This document shows, one piece after another, positions 57,530-64,000 of a stretch of DNA of 64,000 nucleotides (position 1 is the stretch's first letter; each line of letters begins with the position of its first letter). The DNA is taken from NCBI RefSeq assembly GCF_003627755.1, contig NZ_CP032695.1, positions 992,001 through 1,056,000 on the forward strand. The letters are read 5' to 3'. A program made the translations under genes and the position numbers. This DNA comes from Rhizobium jaguaris (GTDB lineage: Bacteria > Pseudomonadota > Alphaproteobacteria > Rhizobiales > Rhizobiaceae). A model generated the notes under the pieces. That model did not search any database. It had not been told where the DNA came from and worked only from the letters and a program-made list of their open reading frames with translations.

Positions 57530-58951
57530 CTAGAGGGTCACCACTCCATCGTTTGCGAGCTGCTTCAAGATGACCGCAGCGCCAGGTTGCTTCGAAACGG
57601 CGTCGTTGCTCCAGACGCCGTCGCCGATGTACTTTCCTCTCTTGTAGTAATTGGAATAGCTCCAGAGATAGGCGGTCGCGTGTCTCTTGCGCCGAGGGCC
57701 CATGCCATTGAATTTTTCAAATAGGTACAGGATTCGGCTTAAGCTCCAATCCGATTGGTCTGTGTAACCCTCGTAGGTAAGAGCGTCCTGGGCGCTTTCT
57801 TCCCAGCTGAAGTTCGAGCGGTCCGGCGCCGGGCGTCCTTTCGGTACGTGGAAGGTGGGCGCAGTCAGCGGGTCGCCGTTGTGAAGATGTGTCTTGAAAA
57901 CGCCGACGTCCCCCGATGCCTCCATGGCATGCAGCAGGGCGACAAAGAACCAAGGCATGTTTTCGGCAGGTTTGCCCTTCAGCGTGGTGATGAAGGATTC
58001 GTACCGAGAACGGTTGTTGGCAATCCGCCTTGTCAGTTCGCTAATTTCATCTCTTTTGTCTTGGACGACGCAGGTCGCGAAGAGACGCTGATATTCGTTC
58101 TTGATATTGCTGTAACTTGTCGAGTCCATCACTATCGCGCCAAAGTCGTCTGTCTGAAGAGCCATCGGCGTGCTCGTGTGGTTGTTGCCGGCTGAACCAC
58201 CATTTTCATTGCCGTCAAGTGAAGGTGTCTCTTCAGGCCAGTACGGGAGGCCCAATGCCGCGCCGGTTTGAGGGCCGATTTCGCCATCTGCAACCAGGCC
58301 TGCTGTGGCTTGGAAAGAGTACACGGCCGCCTCAGTTGCGGGGCCGAAAAGACCGTCCACTTTTCCGGGATCGACCCCTTTGTTTTTCAAGGCAATCTGT
58401 AGTTCTACGACGTGGTCGTCGAAGATTGGCTCCTGTTGCTGCCTCAGTATCAATATCGTCGCAGCGCCGTCCCCACCATTGGTGTTGTTGGCCGGGCCTT
58501 GCGAATAGTCCACGCCGGGGAGAAGAACGCCCAAATCCCAGCGTCGTCCAGCGGTGGGGCCTATACGAACCCCGTATTGCGCGCCCGCCGCCTCGTAAAC
58601 TCGACCATCACCGATTGCTATCGCGACATGACCGATGCGCTTTACCGGAGAGTTCACCGGCTTCCTGATCAGAAAAGCGCCGGGAGTACCAGTCGCGACC
58701 GATACCGGAACTTGCCGACTGCTCGATTGAGCTTCATTGGCCCAATAACCAGAGTAAGGATCCGCATCCTGCAAGTCGTTCGACCCGCAGCCGAAGATAA
58801 TTCCGTAGGTTTGATAGGCTAGCCAGGAACAATACTCGGCGCAGTCCCATGGTCCATGCCAAGAAGCATTCGCCAACGGAGCATGTGCTCCCAGAACATA
58901 TTTTTCTCCAAGATGATCGGCGGCCTTCTTTAGAATTTCGTCCCCAAGCAT
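57530..58951 (-). CDS. Three-domain peptidoglycan hydrolase (NlpC/P60-like, PG-binding, lysozyme-like)
   Basis: 473 residues from MLGDEILKK; a strong GGAGGGGG ribosome site decides the ATG at 58951, although the frame opens to 59059. Residues ~1-140 are an NlpC/P60-type peptidase with C37 (WDCAEYCSWLAY) and H108 (RIGHVAIAIGDG). About 178-234 is a PG_binding_1 domain (LQIALKNKGVDPGKVDGLFGPATEAAV). About 270-473 is a lysozyme-like domain (NMPWFFVALLHAMEASGDVGVF with a candidate catalytic Glu, WSLSRILYLFEKFNGMG). No signal peptide is visible, so export needs another route or lysis. First gene of the operon with the membrane protein and DUF2235 hydrolase. Confidence 0.85.
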   Translation of the reverse strand: MLGDEILKKAADHLGEKYVLGAHAPLANASWHGPWDCAEYCSWLAYQTYGIIFGCGSNDLQDADPYSGYWANEAQSSSRQVPVSVATGTPGAFLIRKPVNSPVKRIGHVAIAIGDGRVYEAAGAQYGVRIGPTAGRRWDLGVLLPGVDYSQGPANNTNGGDGAATILILRQQQEPIFDDHVVELQIALKNKGVDPGKVDGLFGPATEAAVYSFQATAGLVADGEIGPQTGAALGLPYWPEETPSLDGNENGGSAGNNHTSTPMALQTDDFGAIVMDSTSYSNIKNEYQRLFATCVVQDKRDEISELTRRIANNRSRYESFITTLKGKPAENMPWFFVALLHAMEASGDVGVFKTHLHNGDPLTAPTFHVPKGRPAPDRSNFSWEESAQDALTYEGYTDQSDWSLSRILYLFEKFNGMGPRRKRHATAYLWSYSNYYKRGKYIGDGVWSNDAVSKQPGAAVILKQLANDGVVTL

Positions 58952-59428
58952 AACCCCCTCCATATGCACAAAGGAATACCCACCACAATTTACTTGTGGG
59001 TTTATACATCGTGACAGTAGAGAGGCGCCCCTTCCAAATATTAATGCGGCACTTGACAAGGAAATGCAATCACAAATTTATTAGGAAATGCGAATATATT
59101 CGTCTTAGCGGATATGCCTAGTATATCGGATCCGAGCAGAATTCGATCATGTTCGCCCGGATCTGGCACCGGCTACCGGGTTGCCTGATTGATGAATCCA
59201 GCGGATCAAGCCCACCGATTTAGCTGAGCGAAAGGTCCTTCATGTTCTGAAGAGCACTCCCCGCCGCTCGCTGCCTCTGTGATGGTGTGTAACGCGCTGG
59301 AAAGTTGGTTTGCCGCCATGAAATAGACGAAGACGCGAACCTTCCGGCAGCAGAACAAGCCGGAATAACGTCTTAATCCGTTTCGGCTTCTCACGGGCGA
59401 CAGTCATGCTGCATGAGCCCATCATACC
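58952..59428. other. Intergenic region
   Basis: About 475 bp between the peptidoglycan hydrolase start and the end of the reductase gene. The left part must hold the hydrolase promoter and is AT-rich near 59020-59130. No gene supported. Confidence 0.4.
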
Positions 59429-60961
59429 TCAGGCCTTGCTCTGCTCCATCGCCAGTTCTGCCTGCAGGCTTTCGGTATCGCGGAAGATCGTGACAACCGC
59501 CAGAACCTGTCCGCCACGCTTGAAGCGCAGGAGGCAGTCCTTCGCAGCAATGTCGCCCTCGACCTCGATTGTGTCCCATCCTTCGGCATGGCCAACATAG
59601 TTGATCGGAATGTCGTAATGCTGGCTCCAGAAGAACGGCACATCCGTGAACTTCTGCCGGTGTCCGAGCATGTTGAGCGCCGCAGCAGCACCCTGCCTCT
59701 GCGCCACCACCCAGTGCTCCACCCTGATGTTCTCACCGCTGTGAGGGTCGGGCCACCGCGCGATATCGCCGGCCGCATATATTCCAGGCACGCTGGTCTC
59801 GAGATAGGCATCGACCAGGACGCCACGATCGGTGGCGAGACCGGCTGCTTCGGCGAGATCGAGCCGCGGCCGCACGCCGATGCCGGCAACGACCATGTCA
59901 GCGGCCAGGGTACTGCCGCTGCTCAGCAGGACGTCGCCCGCGCCGATGCTCGCCGCGGTGTCCCCTAGGTGGAAGATAACGCCATTTTCCTCATGCAGGG
60001 CACGAATGAAATCGCCCATTTGGGACCCAAGCACCCGTTCCATCGGCCGTTCCTCGGGCGCCACAACATGCACTTCGACGCCGCGGGTTCGAAGTGATGC
60101 GGCAACCTCGAGGCCGATGAAGCTGGCGCCGAGCACGACAGCGGACCGCGCCGCACCGGCCTGCGCGATAATCCTGCGGCTGTCGGCAAGCGAGCGCAGC
60201 GTGTGGACATGAGGCTGGCTGGCGCCGGGTATGGTCAGGTGCACCGGCTCGGCACCGGTCGCGAGCAGCAATTTGTCGAAGCCGACCCGTGTCCCATCGG
60301 CGAGCACGACCTCGCTGGCACCGACGTCGATGCCGGTAACCTTGGTTCCGAGGCGCAGGTCGATGCCGTTCTTGGCATAAAAACCTTCACTGCGAAGCGG
60401 GATCCAGTCTTCGGGAGCCTTGCCTGCGAGATAGTCCTTCGAAAGGTTGGGGCGGTCGACGGGCGGTGCCTCGTCGTCACTGATCATGACAATGTCGCCC
60501 TGATATTGTTCACGACGCAATCTCTCGGCTGCGGCAAACCCGGCAGCGCCACCGCCGATGATGACGATCCCTTCCGGAGGGGGCCCGGCATTGCTGTCGC
60601 GCGGGGCCGGCGACGGTTTTTTGCGCTTCTCGCCAACGAAAATCCTTCCGTCGCGCTGCTCGACCGACCAGCAAGCGAGCGGTGATAGCGCAGGCGCGCG
60701 CAGGGCCGCTCCGGTGCGCAGGTCGAAGCAGGCGTGATGCCAGGGACAGCGGACGCTGTCGTCGGCGACGAGGCCGTCGACCAGTGGCCCGCCATAGTGC
60801 GAACAGGTGGCGCCAACCGCGAAAATCTCTGCTCCGCGCCGTACCAGAAGCACGGGCTCGCCGTCGCGATGGCCGACAAGCTTGCCGCCATCAGGAAGAT
60901 CGGTGAGCGCGATGCCGAGGGCCAGATCGGGTCCGCTCGGATTTGAATGGTTACCGGCCAT
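59429..60961 (-). CDS. Rieske-type FAD-dependent ferredoxin/NAD(P)H reductase
   Basis: 510 residues from MAGNHSNPSGPDL, with GGAGGAG eight nt before the ATG at 60961. Residues ~15-110 are a Rieske [2Fe-2S] domain with C53/H55 (CSHYGG) and C72/H75 (CPWHHACF). About 132-510 are a pyridine-nucleotide disulfide oxidoreductase fold (IVIIGGGAAGFAAAERLR, VVLGASFIGLEVAASLRTRG, ETSVPGIYAAGDIARW) with a reductase C-terminal domain. This layout matches AIFM3/AIFL-like proteins and the reductases of Rieske oxygenases. It follows nsrR by 183 bp on the same strand and may belong to the nitric-oxide response. Confidence 0.9.
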   Translation of the reverse strand: MAGNHSNPSGPDLALGIALTDLPDGGKLVGHRDGEPVLLVRRGAEIFAVGATCSHYGGPLVDGLVADDSVRCPWHHACFDLRTGAALRAPALSPLACWSVEQRDGRIFVGEKRKKPSPAPRDSNAGPPPEGIVIIGGGAAGFAAAERLRREQYQGDIVMISDDEAPPVDRPNLSKDYLAGKAPEDWIPLRSEGFYAKNGIDLRLGTKVTGIDVGASEVVLADGTRVGFDKLLLATGAEPVHLTIPGASQPHVHTLRSLADSRRIIAQAGAARSAVVLGASFIGLEVAASLRTRGVEVHVVAPEERPMERVLGSQMGDFIRALHEENGVIFHLGDTAASIGAGDVLLSSGSTLAADMVVAGIGVRPRLDLAEAAGLATDRGVLVDAYLETSVPGIYAAGDIARWPDPHSGENIRVEHWVVAQRQGAAAALNMLGHRQKFTDVPFFWSQHYDIPINYVGHAEGWDTIEVEGDIAAKDCLLRFKRGGQVLAVVTIFRDTESLQAELAMEQSKA

Positions 60962-61144
60962 TTTCTCCTCCCTCAAAGGGCAGCTACCGCTATCGTCCTT
61001 GTGATGCTCTGTTACCCGCCAGGCAGCTTCACCTGAATTTTCCGCTATTCCAACGCTTAGGCAAATGAATTTGGCAGACAGGCGCGCGGAATTTAGGTGG
61101 CGAAGCCAGGCCCGAGTTGTTCTCGCATCACAAATGAACGGCAT

Positions 61145-61663
61145 TCAGCTCGTTTTGTTCATCGTGGATGCGGTCAATGAGCTCCTTCGCTTTGACTTGG
61201 CAAATCGCTCTGGGGAACCCGCGGCGTCGATGCTCAGAAGCTGTCGCAGCGCCGCAGTCGGCCCGATGAGGTCCTTCAGCGTGTAGCCGTCCAAAACGTC
61301 AAGAAAGGCTGCCGCTGCCGTTGCGAGCGCGCGCTTAAGCACGCAGGCGGGCATGACCACGCAGGCATTGCCGGCTTCTGCCTCCATACATGGAACCAGA
61401 GCGAAGTCCGGCTCGCAGGCCCGAACAATTTCCCCGACCGTGATTGCCGACGCCTCACGGGCCAGGCGCATTCCGCCCTGACGCCCCCGCACTGTTTCAA
61501 CCATGCCTTTTTTTCCGAGTTCGTGGGTGATCTTCATCAGATGGGCCTTGGAAATACCGTAGGCCGCTGCCACGCCGTCGATCGTGGACAAGCTGTCGTC
61601 CTTGCGGAGACTGAGATACATCATCAGCCGCAACGCATAGTCGGAATGAACTGTTAGCCGCAT
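61145..61663 (-). CDS. nsrR: Rrf2-family regulator, NsrR-like nitric-oxide sensor
   Basis: A 172-residue winged-helix repressor, with GGGAGGAAG before the ATG at 61663. The N terminus MRLTVHSDYALRLMMYLSLR and the recognition helix ISKAHLMKITHELGKKGMVETVRGRQGGMRLA are typical of NsrR. Three cysteines (VPCMEAEAGNACVVMPACVL) match the Fe-S cluster ligands. NsrR is inactivated by nitric oxide and derepresses hmp, which lies just upstream (74 bp). A predicted binding palindrome sits in the hmp promoter. The C terminus is ~20 residues longer than usual. Confidence 0.9.
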   Translation of the reverse strand: MRLTVHSDYALRLMMYLSLRKDDSLSTIDGVAAAYGISKAHLMKITHELGKKGMVETVRGRQGGMRLAREASAITVGEIVRACEPDFALVPCMEAEAGNACVVMPACVLKRALATAAAAFLDVLDGYTLKDLIGPTAALRQLLSIDAAGSPERFAKSKRRSSLTASTMNKTS

Positions 61664-61737
61664 GAACTTCCTCCCGAATCCCTCGTAGCATAATAGCATC
61701 AGGCGGCGGAGCGAACTCCAGCCGCCTGACGCTCGTC

Positions 61738-62946
61738 TTAAGCTGCCAGTTCGTCGGCTGGGCCGAAGAACTCGTAGTGGATCCTGTCTTTGGAGACACC
61801 CGCCTTGGCCAGGCCATTGACGAAGGTCGCGAGAAACGGCTTTGGTCCGCAGAGATAGATATCGGCTTCCTTCAGCGGCGTGTTCTCGGCAAGCCATTCG
61901 AGGGTAACAAAGCCTTCCTGGTCGTAGTGAACGCCCTTCCGATCGTCGGAGTGCGGCGTGCGATAGAAGATCGCAGACCTCATGCCGTCTCGACCGAAGG
62001 TGAGCTTGCGAACATGCTCGCCCATTGCATGGACCTTGCCGTCCTCCGCGCCGTGAACGTAATAAACATTCGCAACGCTCTCTTTTGCCACTATGTCTTC
62101 CAGCATGCTTACCATCGGCGTCAGGCCGACGCCGCCGCTCAGCAAGACCACCGGCCGCGACGTATCTTCCTTGAGGAAGAAGTCACCCGCCGGCGGTGCA
62201 ACCTCGAGTACATCACCCACGGTCACTTCATTATGCAGATAATTCGAAATCAGGCCCGAGGGCTCGCGCTTGACGGAAATTCTGTATGTCTCGCCGTTTG
62301 GAGCAGAGGAAATGCTGTAGTTGCGCCGGTACTCACCCTTTCCGGGCACCGCGATCCGGAAAGTCAGATACTGGCCTGGGCGATGGCGGATGACCGGCCC
62401 GTTATCTTCCGGCTTTAGGACGAAGGAGGTGATGATATCGCTCTCCCGACGCTTGTCTGCAACGCGGAAGCGGCGCCAGCCGGACCATCCGCCTTCAGCA
62501 GAAACTAGCTCTTCGTAGACCTGCTTTTCCCTGCCGATCAGGATATCTGCCAGGAACCAGTAGGCCTCGCCCCAAGCAGCAAGCACTTCGTCAGTTGCGG
62601 CCTCGCCAAGAACCTGCTTGATGGCGGCGAGCAGCGCGTTGGCGACGTGCGGATAATGATGCGGATGGATCTGAAGGCCCACATGCTTTTGCGCGATCCG
62701 CTCAACCGCCGGCCCGAGCACTCCGAGGTTGTCGATATTTTGCGCATAGGCAAGGATCGCCTGCGCCAACGCCTTCGTTTGCCCGCCGCCTTCGCCTTGG
62801 TGGGACTGGTTGAAGAGGTTACGAACCTCTTCGTCCTTGAAAAGCTGGACGTACATGGCGGCAGTGATCTCTGTGCCGTGGGCCGCAAGTGCGGGCACGG
62901 TCGCCTGCACGATTGCCTTGGTTGCCGCGCTCAATTCTCTGGCCAT
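61738..62946 (-). CDS. hmp: Flavohemoglobin, nitric oxide dioxygenase
   Basis: A 402-residue enzyme oxidising NO to nitrate with O2 and NAD(P)H. The globin domain (1-140) shows the distal Tyr/Gln pair (AAMYVQLF, LFNQSHQ) and the proximal His in QKHVGLQIHPHHYPHVANALL. The FAD domain contains RPGQYLTFRI and RRNYSISSAP, and the NAD domain VVLLSGGVGLTPMVSML and DIYLCGPKPFLATFVNGL. The ATG at 62946 follows GGAG at 10 nt; the frame continues upstream without similarity. First gene of the hmp-nsrR set. Confidence 0.95.
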   Translation of the reverse strand: MARELSAATKAIVQATVPALAAHGTEITAAMYVQLFKDEEVRNLFNQSHQGEGGGQTKALAQAILAYAQNIDNLGVLGPAVERIAQKHVGLQIHPHHYPHVANALLAAIKQVLGEAATDEVLAAWGEAYWFLADILIGREKQVYEELVSAEGGWSGWRRFRVADKRRESDIITSFVLKPEDNGPVIRHRPGQYLTFRIAVPGKGEYRRNYSISSAPNGETYRISVKREPSGLISNYLHNEVTVGDVLEVAPPAGDFFLKEDTSRPVVLLSGGVGLTPMVSMLEDIVAKESVANVYYVHGAEDGKVHAMGEHVRKLTFGRDGMRSAIFYRTPHSDDRKGVHYDQEGFVTLEWLAENTPLKEADIYLCGPKPFLATFVNGLAKAGVSKDRIHYEFFGPADELAA

Positions 62947-62996
62947 TTCTCGGATCTCCGTGATTTTGATAATAGCGGCCACCGATTTATGGTTTA

Positions 62997-63021
62997 AAAC
63001 ATATATCGACAATATATCTTT
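62997..63021 (-). promoter_or_regulatory. Predicted NsrR operator upstream of hmp
   Basis: Half-sites AAACATATAT (62997-63006) and ATATATCTTT (63012-63021) form an imperfect inverted repeat, matching at nine of ten positions, separated by 5 bp. It lies about 50 bp upstream of the hmp ATG, the right place for a repressor site, and resembles the AAGATxxATTT-type half-sites of known NsrR boxes. Binding is inferred from symmetry and context. Confidence 0.6.
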
Positions 63022-63146
63022 TAGCCTTTGGGCTGTCCTGTGCGGTTCTGTCACAGGCGGGTAGAGCGCAAACTAGCGATCGTCGCCGTTCCTTGTCCGA
63101 CGCTGATAAAGGGAGCCGCTGGCAGTCGGTCCGCGAGGCAGGATGC

Positions 63147-63171
63147 AAAATGGGCCGGCATAACCGGCCCA
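63147..63171 (-). terminator. Intrinsic terminator after the flotillin remnant
   Basis: Read on the minus strand: TGGGCCGG, loop TTATG, CCGGCCCA, then TTTT. The stem is a perfect 8-bp inverted repeat (63151-63158 with 63164-63171), and the T run corresponds to AAAA at 63147-63150. It begins 8 bp after the stop codon at 63179. A good intrinsic terminator. Confidence 0.8.
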
Positions 63172-63178
63172 TCCACAA

Positions 63179-63763
63179 TCAATTCTGCTCGACGGGCGCC
63201 GGCACCGCAAACGGCGGACCCCGCCGTCCGAGCCGGTCGGCGACCAGCATCGACAGCATCATTTCCACGAGACCATTGGTGGCACCCTTCTCGCCGCCGG
63301 AAGCGCCGATCTGGATCTGCGGCACGAGCGGCAGCCTGCCGTTTTCGATCGCCTCGCCGAAGCGCATGAGAACCTGCGAGTTGAGCTGATAGTCCGGCCC
63401 ACCGAAGGCCGCGACCTTCTTCTCGGTAACCTCGGCTTCCGCCAGACCGACGGCGCGCACCTTTTCAGCATCTGCAAAACCGGTCGCCTTGACGCGTTCG
63501 GCATCGGCAAGCGCGACGGCCTTGATCCAGTCAGCCTCGCCGAGGCCCGCGAGGCGCACCTTCTCTGCCTCTGCCTGCTGGCGGGTGCGGGCGAGTTGCG
63601 CCTTACCCTCGTTCTCCCTGATCTCGATGGTGAGCGCGGACGTCGTGATCTTGGCCTGCTGTTCGGCGAGCGCTTCCTTCTCGCGCAATGTGCGCTCCTG
63701 GATCGCAGCCGCCTCCTGCAATTTATACTTCTCAGCTAAGACGTCTAATCTATCGCCGTTGTA
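63179..63763 (-). pseudogene. 5'-truncated flotillin gene
   Basis: About 195 codons of a flotillin C-terminal region: LAEKYKLQEAAAIQERTLREKEALAEQQAK..., the Ala/Glu-rich coiled-coil repeats (AEAEKVRLAGLGEADWIKAVALADAERVKATGFADAEKVRAVGLAEAE) and the tail with NSQVLMRFGEAIENG and LVPQIQIG. The membrane-inserting SPFH domain is missing; the frame runs into a stop at 63764-63766, right before the regulator gene's end. A TTG at 63721 could start a 180-residue fragment, but it would lack membrane anchoring. The 3' end and terminator are intact. Confidence 0.8.
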
Positions 63764-63768
63764 TCAGT

Positions 63769-64000
63769 CTAGTAGTTGATTAATCGCTCAGCTGTGAACT
63801 TGTCGGTGACGAGCATGTCAATGACACCTATCCGGAGAGCTCCGGCAATAGCGGCTGTCTTCTTTGCGCCACCCGCCAGAGCAATGACGCGATCAACCCG
63901 ATTCAAGTCCTCAATGGGGAGGCCGATGACCCGATCGTCGAGGGGAGTTTTGACCAAACCGCCATTCTTGTCGAAGAACCGGAGAGAGATATCCCCAACC
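63769..64000 (-). CDS. SorC/DeoR-type sugar-binding transcriptional regulator, C-terminal part
   Basis: The gene enters from the right edge; only its last 76 codons are present: DISLRFFDKNGG, TPLDDRVIGLPIEDLNRVDRVIALAGGAKKTAAIAGALRIGVIDMLVTD, ending RLINY. This is the end of the sugar-binding domain of SorC-family regulators, whose AGGxxKxxAIxxALxxGxxxxLVTD segment is conserved. Its N-terminal DNA-binding domain is outside the window. Confidence 0.85.
   Translation of the reverse strand, partial: VGDISLRFFDKNGGLVKTPLDDRVIGLPIEDLNRVDRVIALAGGAKKTAAIAGALRIGVIDMLVTDKFTAERLINY

Overview
The window looks like an accessory region of a Rhizobiales genome (Rhizobium/Agrobacterium-like). Pointers are the IalB-family protein, a rhizobial-type IS256 transposase, NsrR-Hmp, several rhizobial-looking toxin-antitoxin pairs, and GC-rich coding DNA broken by AT-richer islands. 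Whether it lies on a chromosome or a plasmid cannot be told from the sequence.

1-14.5 kb is a surface-polysaccharide locus. On the minus strand are an FkbM methyltransferase, a GDP-4-keto-6-deoxymannose reductase-like SDR and GDP-mannose 4,6-dehydratase. An intact IS256 element with an exact 8-bp target duplication follows. A plus-strand operon then carries a double glycosyltransferase and four methyltransferases, and a convergent Wzm/Wzt-type ABC exporter closes the locus. Together these suggest a methylated 6-deoxyhexose-containing O-antigen or capsule exported by an ABC transporter. A decayed second IS256 copy lies on the far side.

15-20 kb holds a fused nucleotidyltransferase-HEPN protein, a tyrosine recombinase with a triplicated N-terminal domain, tRNA-Val(TAC), and decayed Rieske and LacI-type genes.

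20.2-40.1 kb is the centrepiece: a two-partner secretion locus. It encodes an IalB-family protein, an FhaC/ShlB-type TpsB transporter, two small lipoproteins, and a 4301-residue TpsA/CdiA-like exoprotein with about 16 copies of a 91-residue repeat. TpsA ends in an AT-richer putative toxin tip, followed by a TTG-started overlapping gene that is a candidate immunity protein. Downstream is a graveyard: an integrase fragment, a truncated IS3 element, and a rearranged piece of a second tpsA with an in-frame stop.

40-50 kb carries small stress and toxin-antitoxin modules: Fic, two divergent Nudix genes, VapB with a broken VapC, an M50 protease, lipoproteins, TacA-TacT, a diguanylate cyclase and an EAL remnant.

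50-64 kb carries a trans-sulfuration enzyme, a LodA/LodB-like quinoprotein oxidase pair, a peptidoglycan hydrolase/membrane protein/DUF2235 hydrolase operon, and the nitric-oxide defence set hmp-nsrR with a Rieske-type ferredoxin reductase. The right edge has a truncated flotillin with a clear terminator and the end of a SorC-type regulator. Everything is read by eye; family names rest on recognised motifs, and no searches were run.
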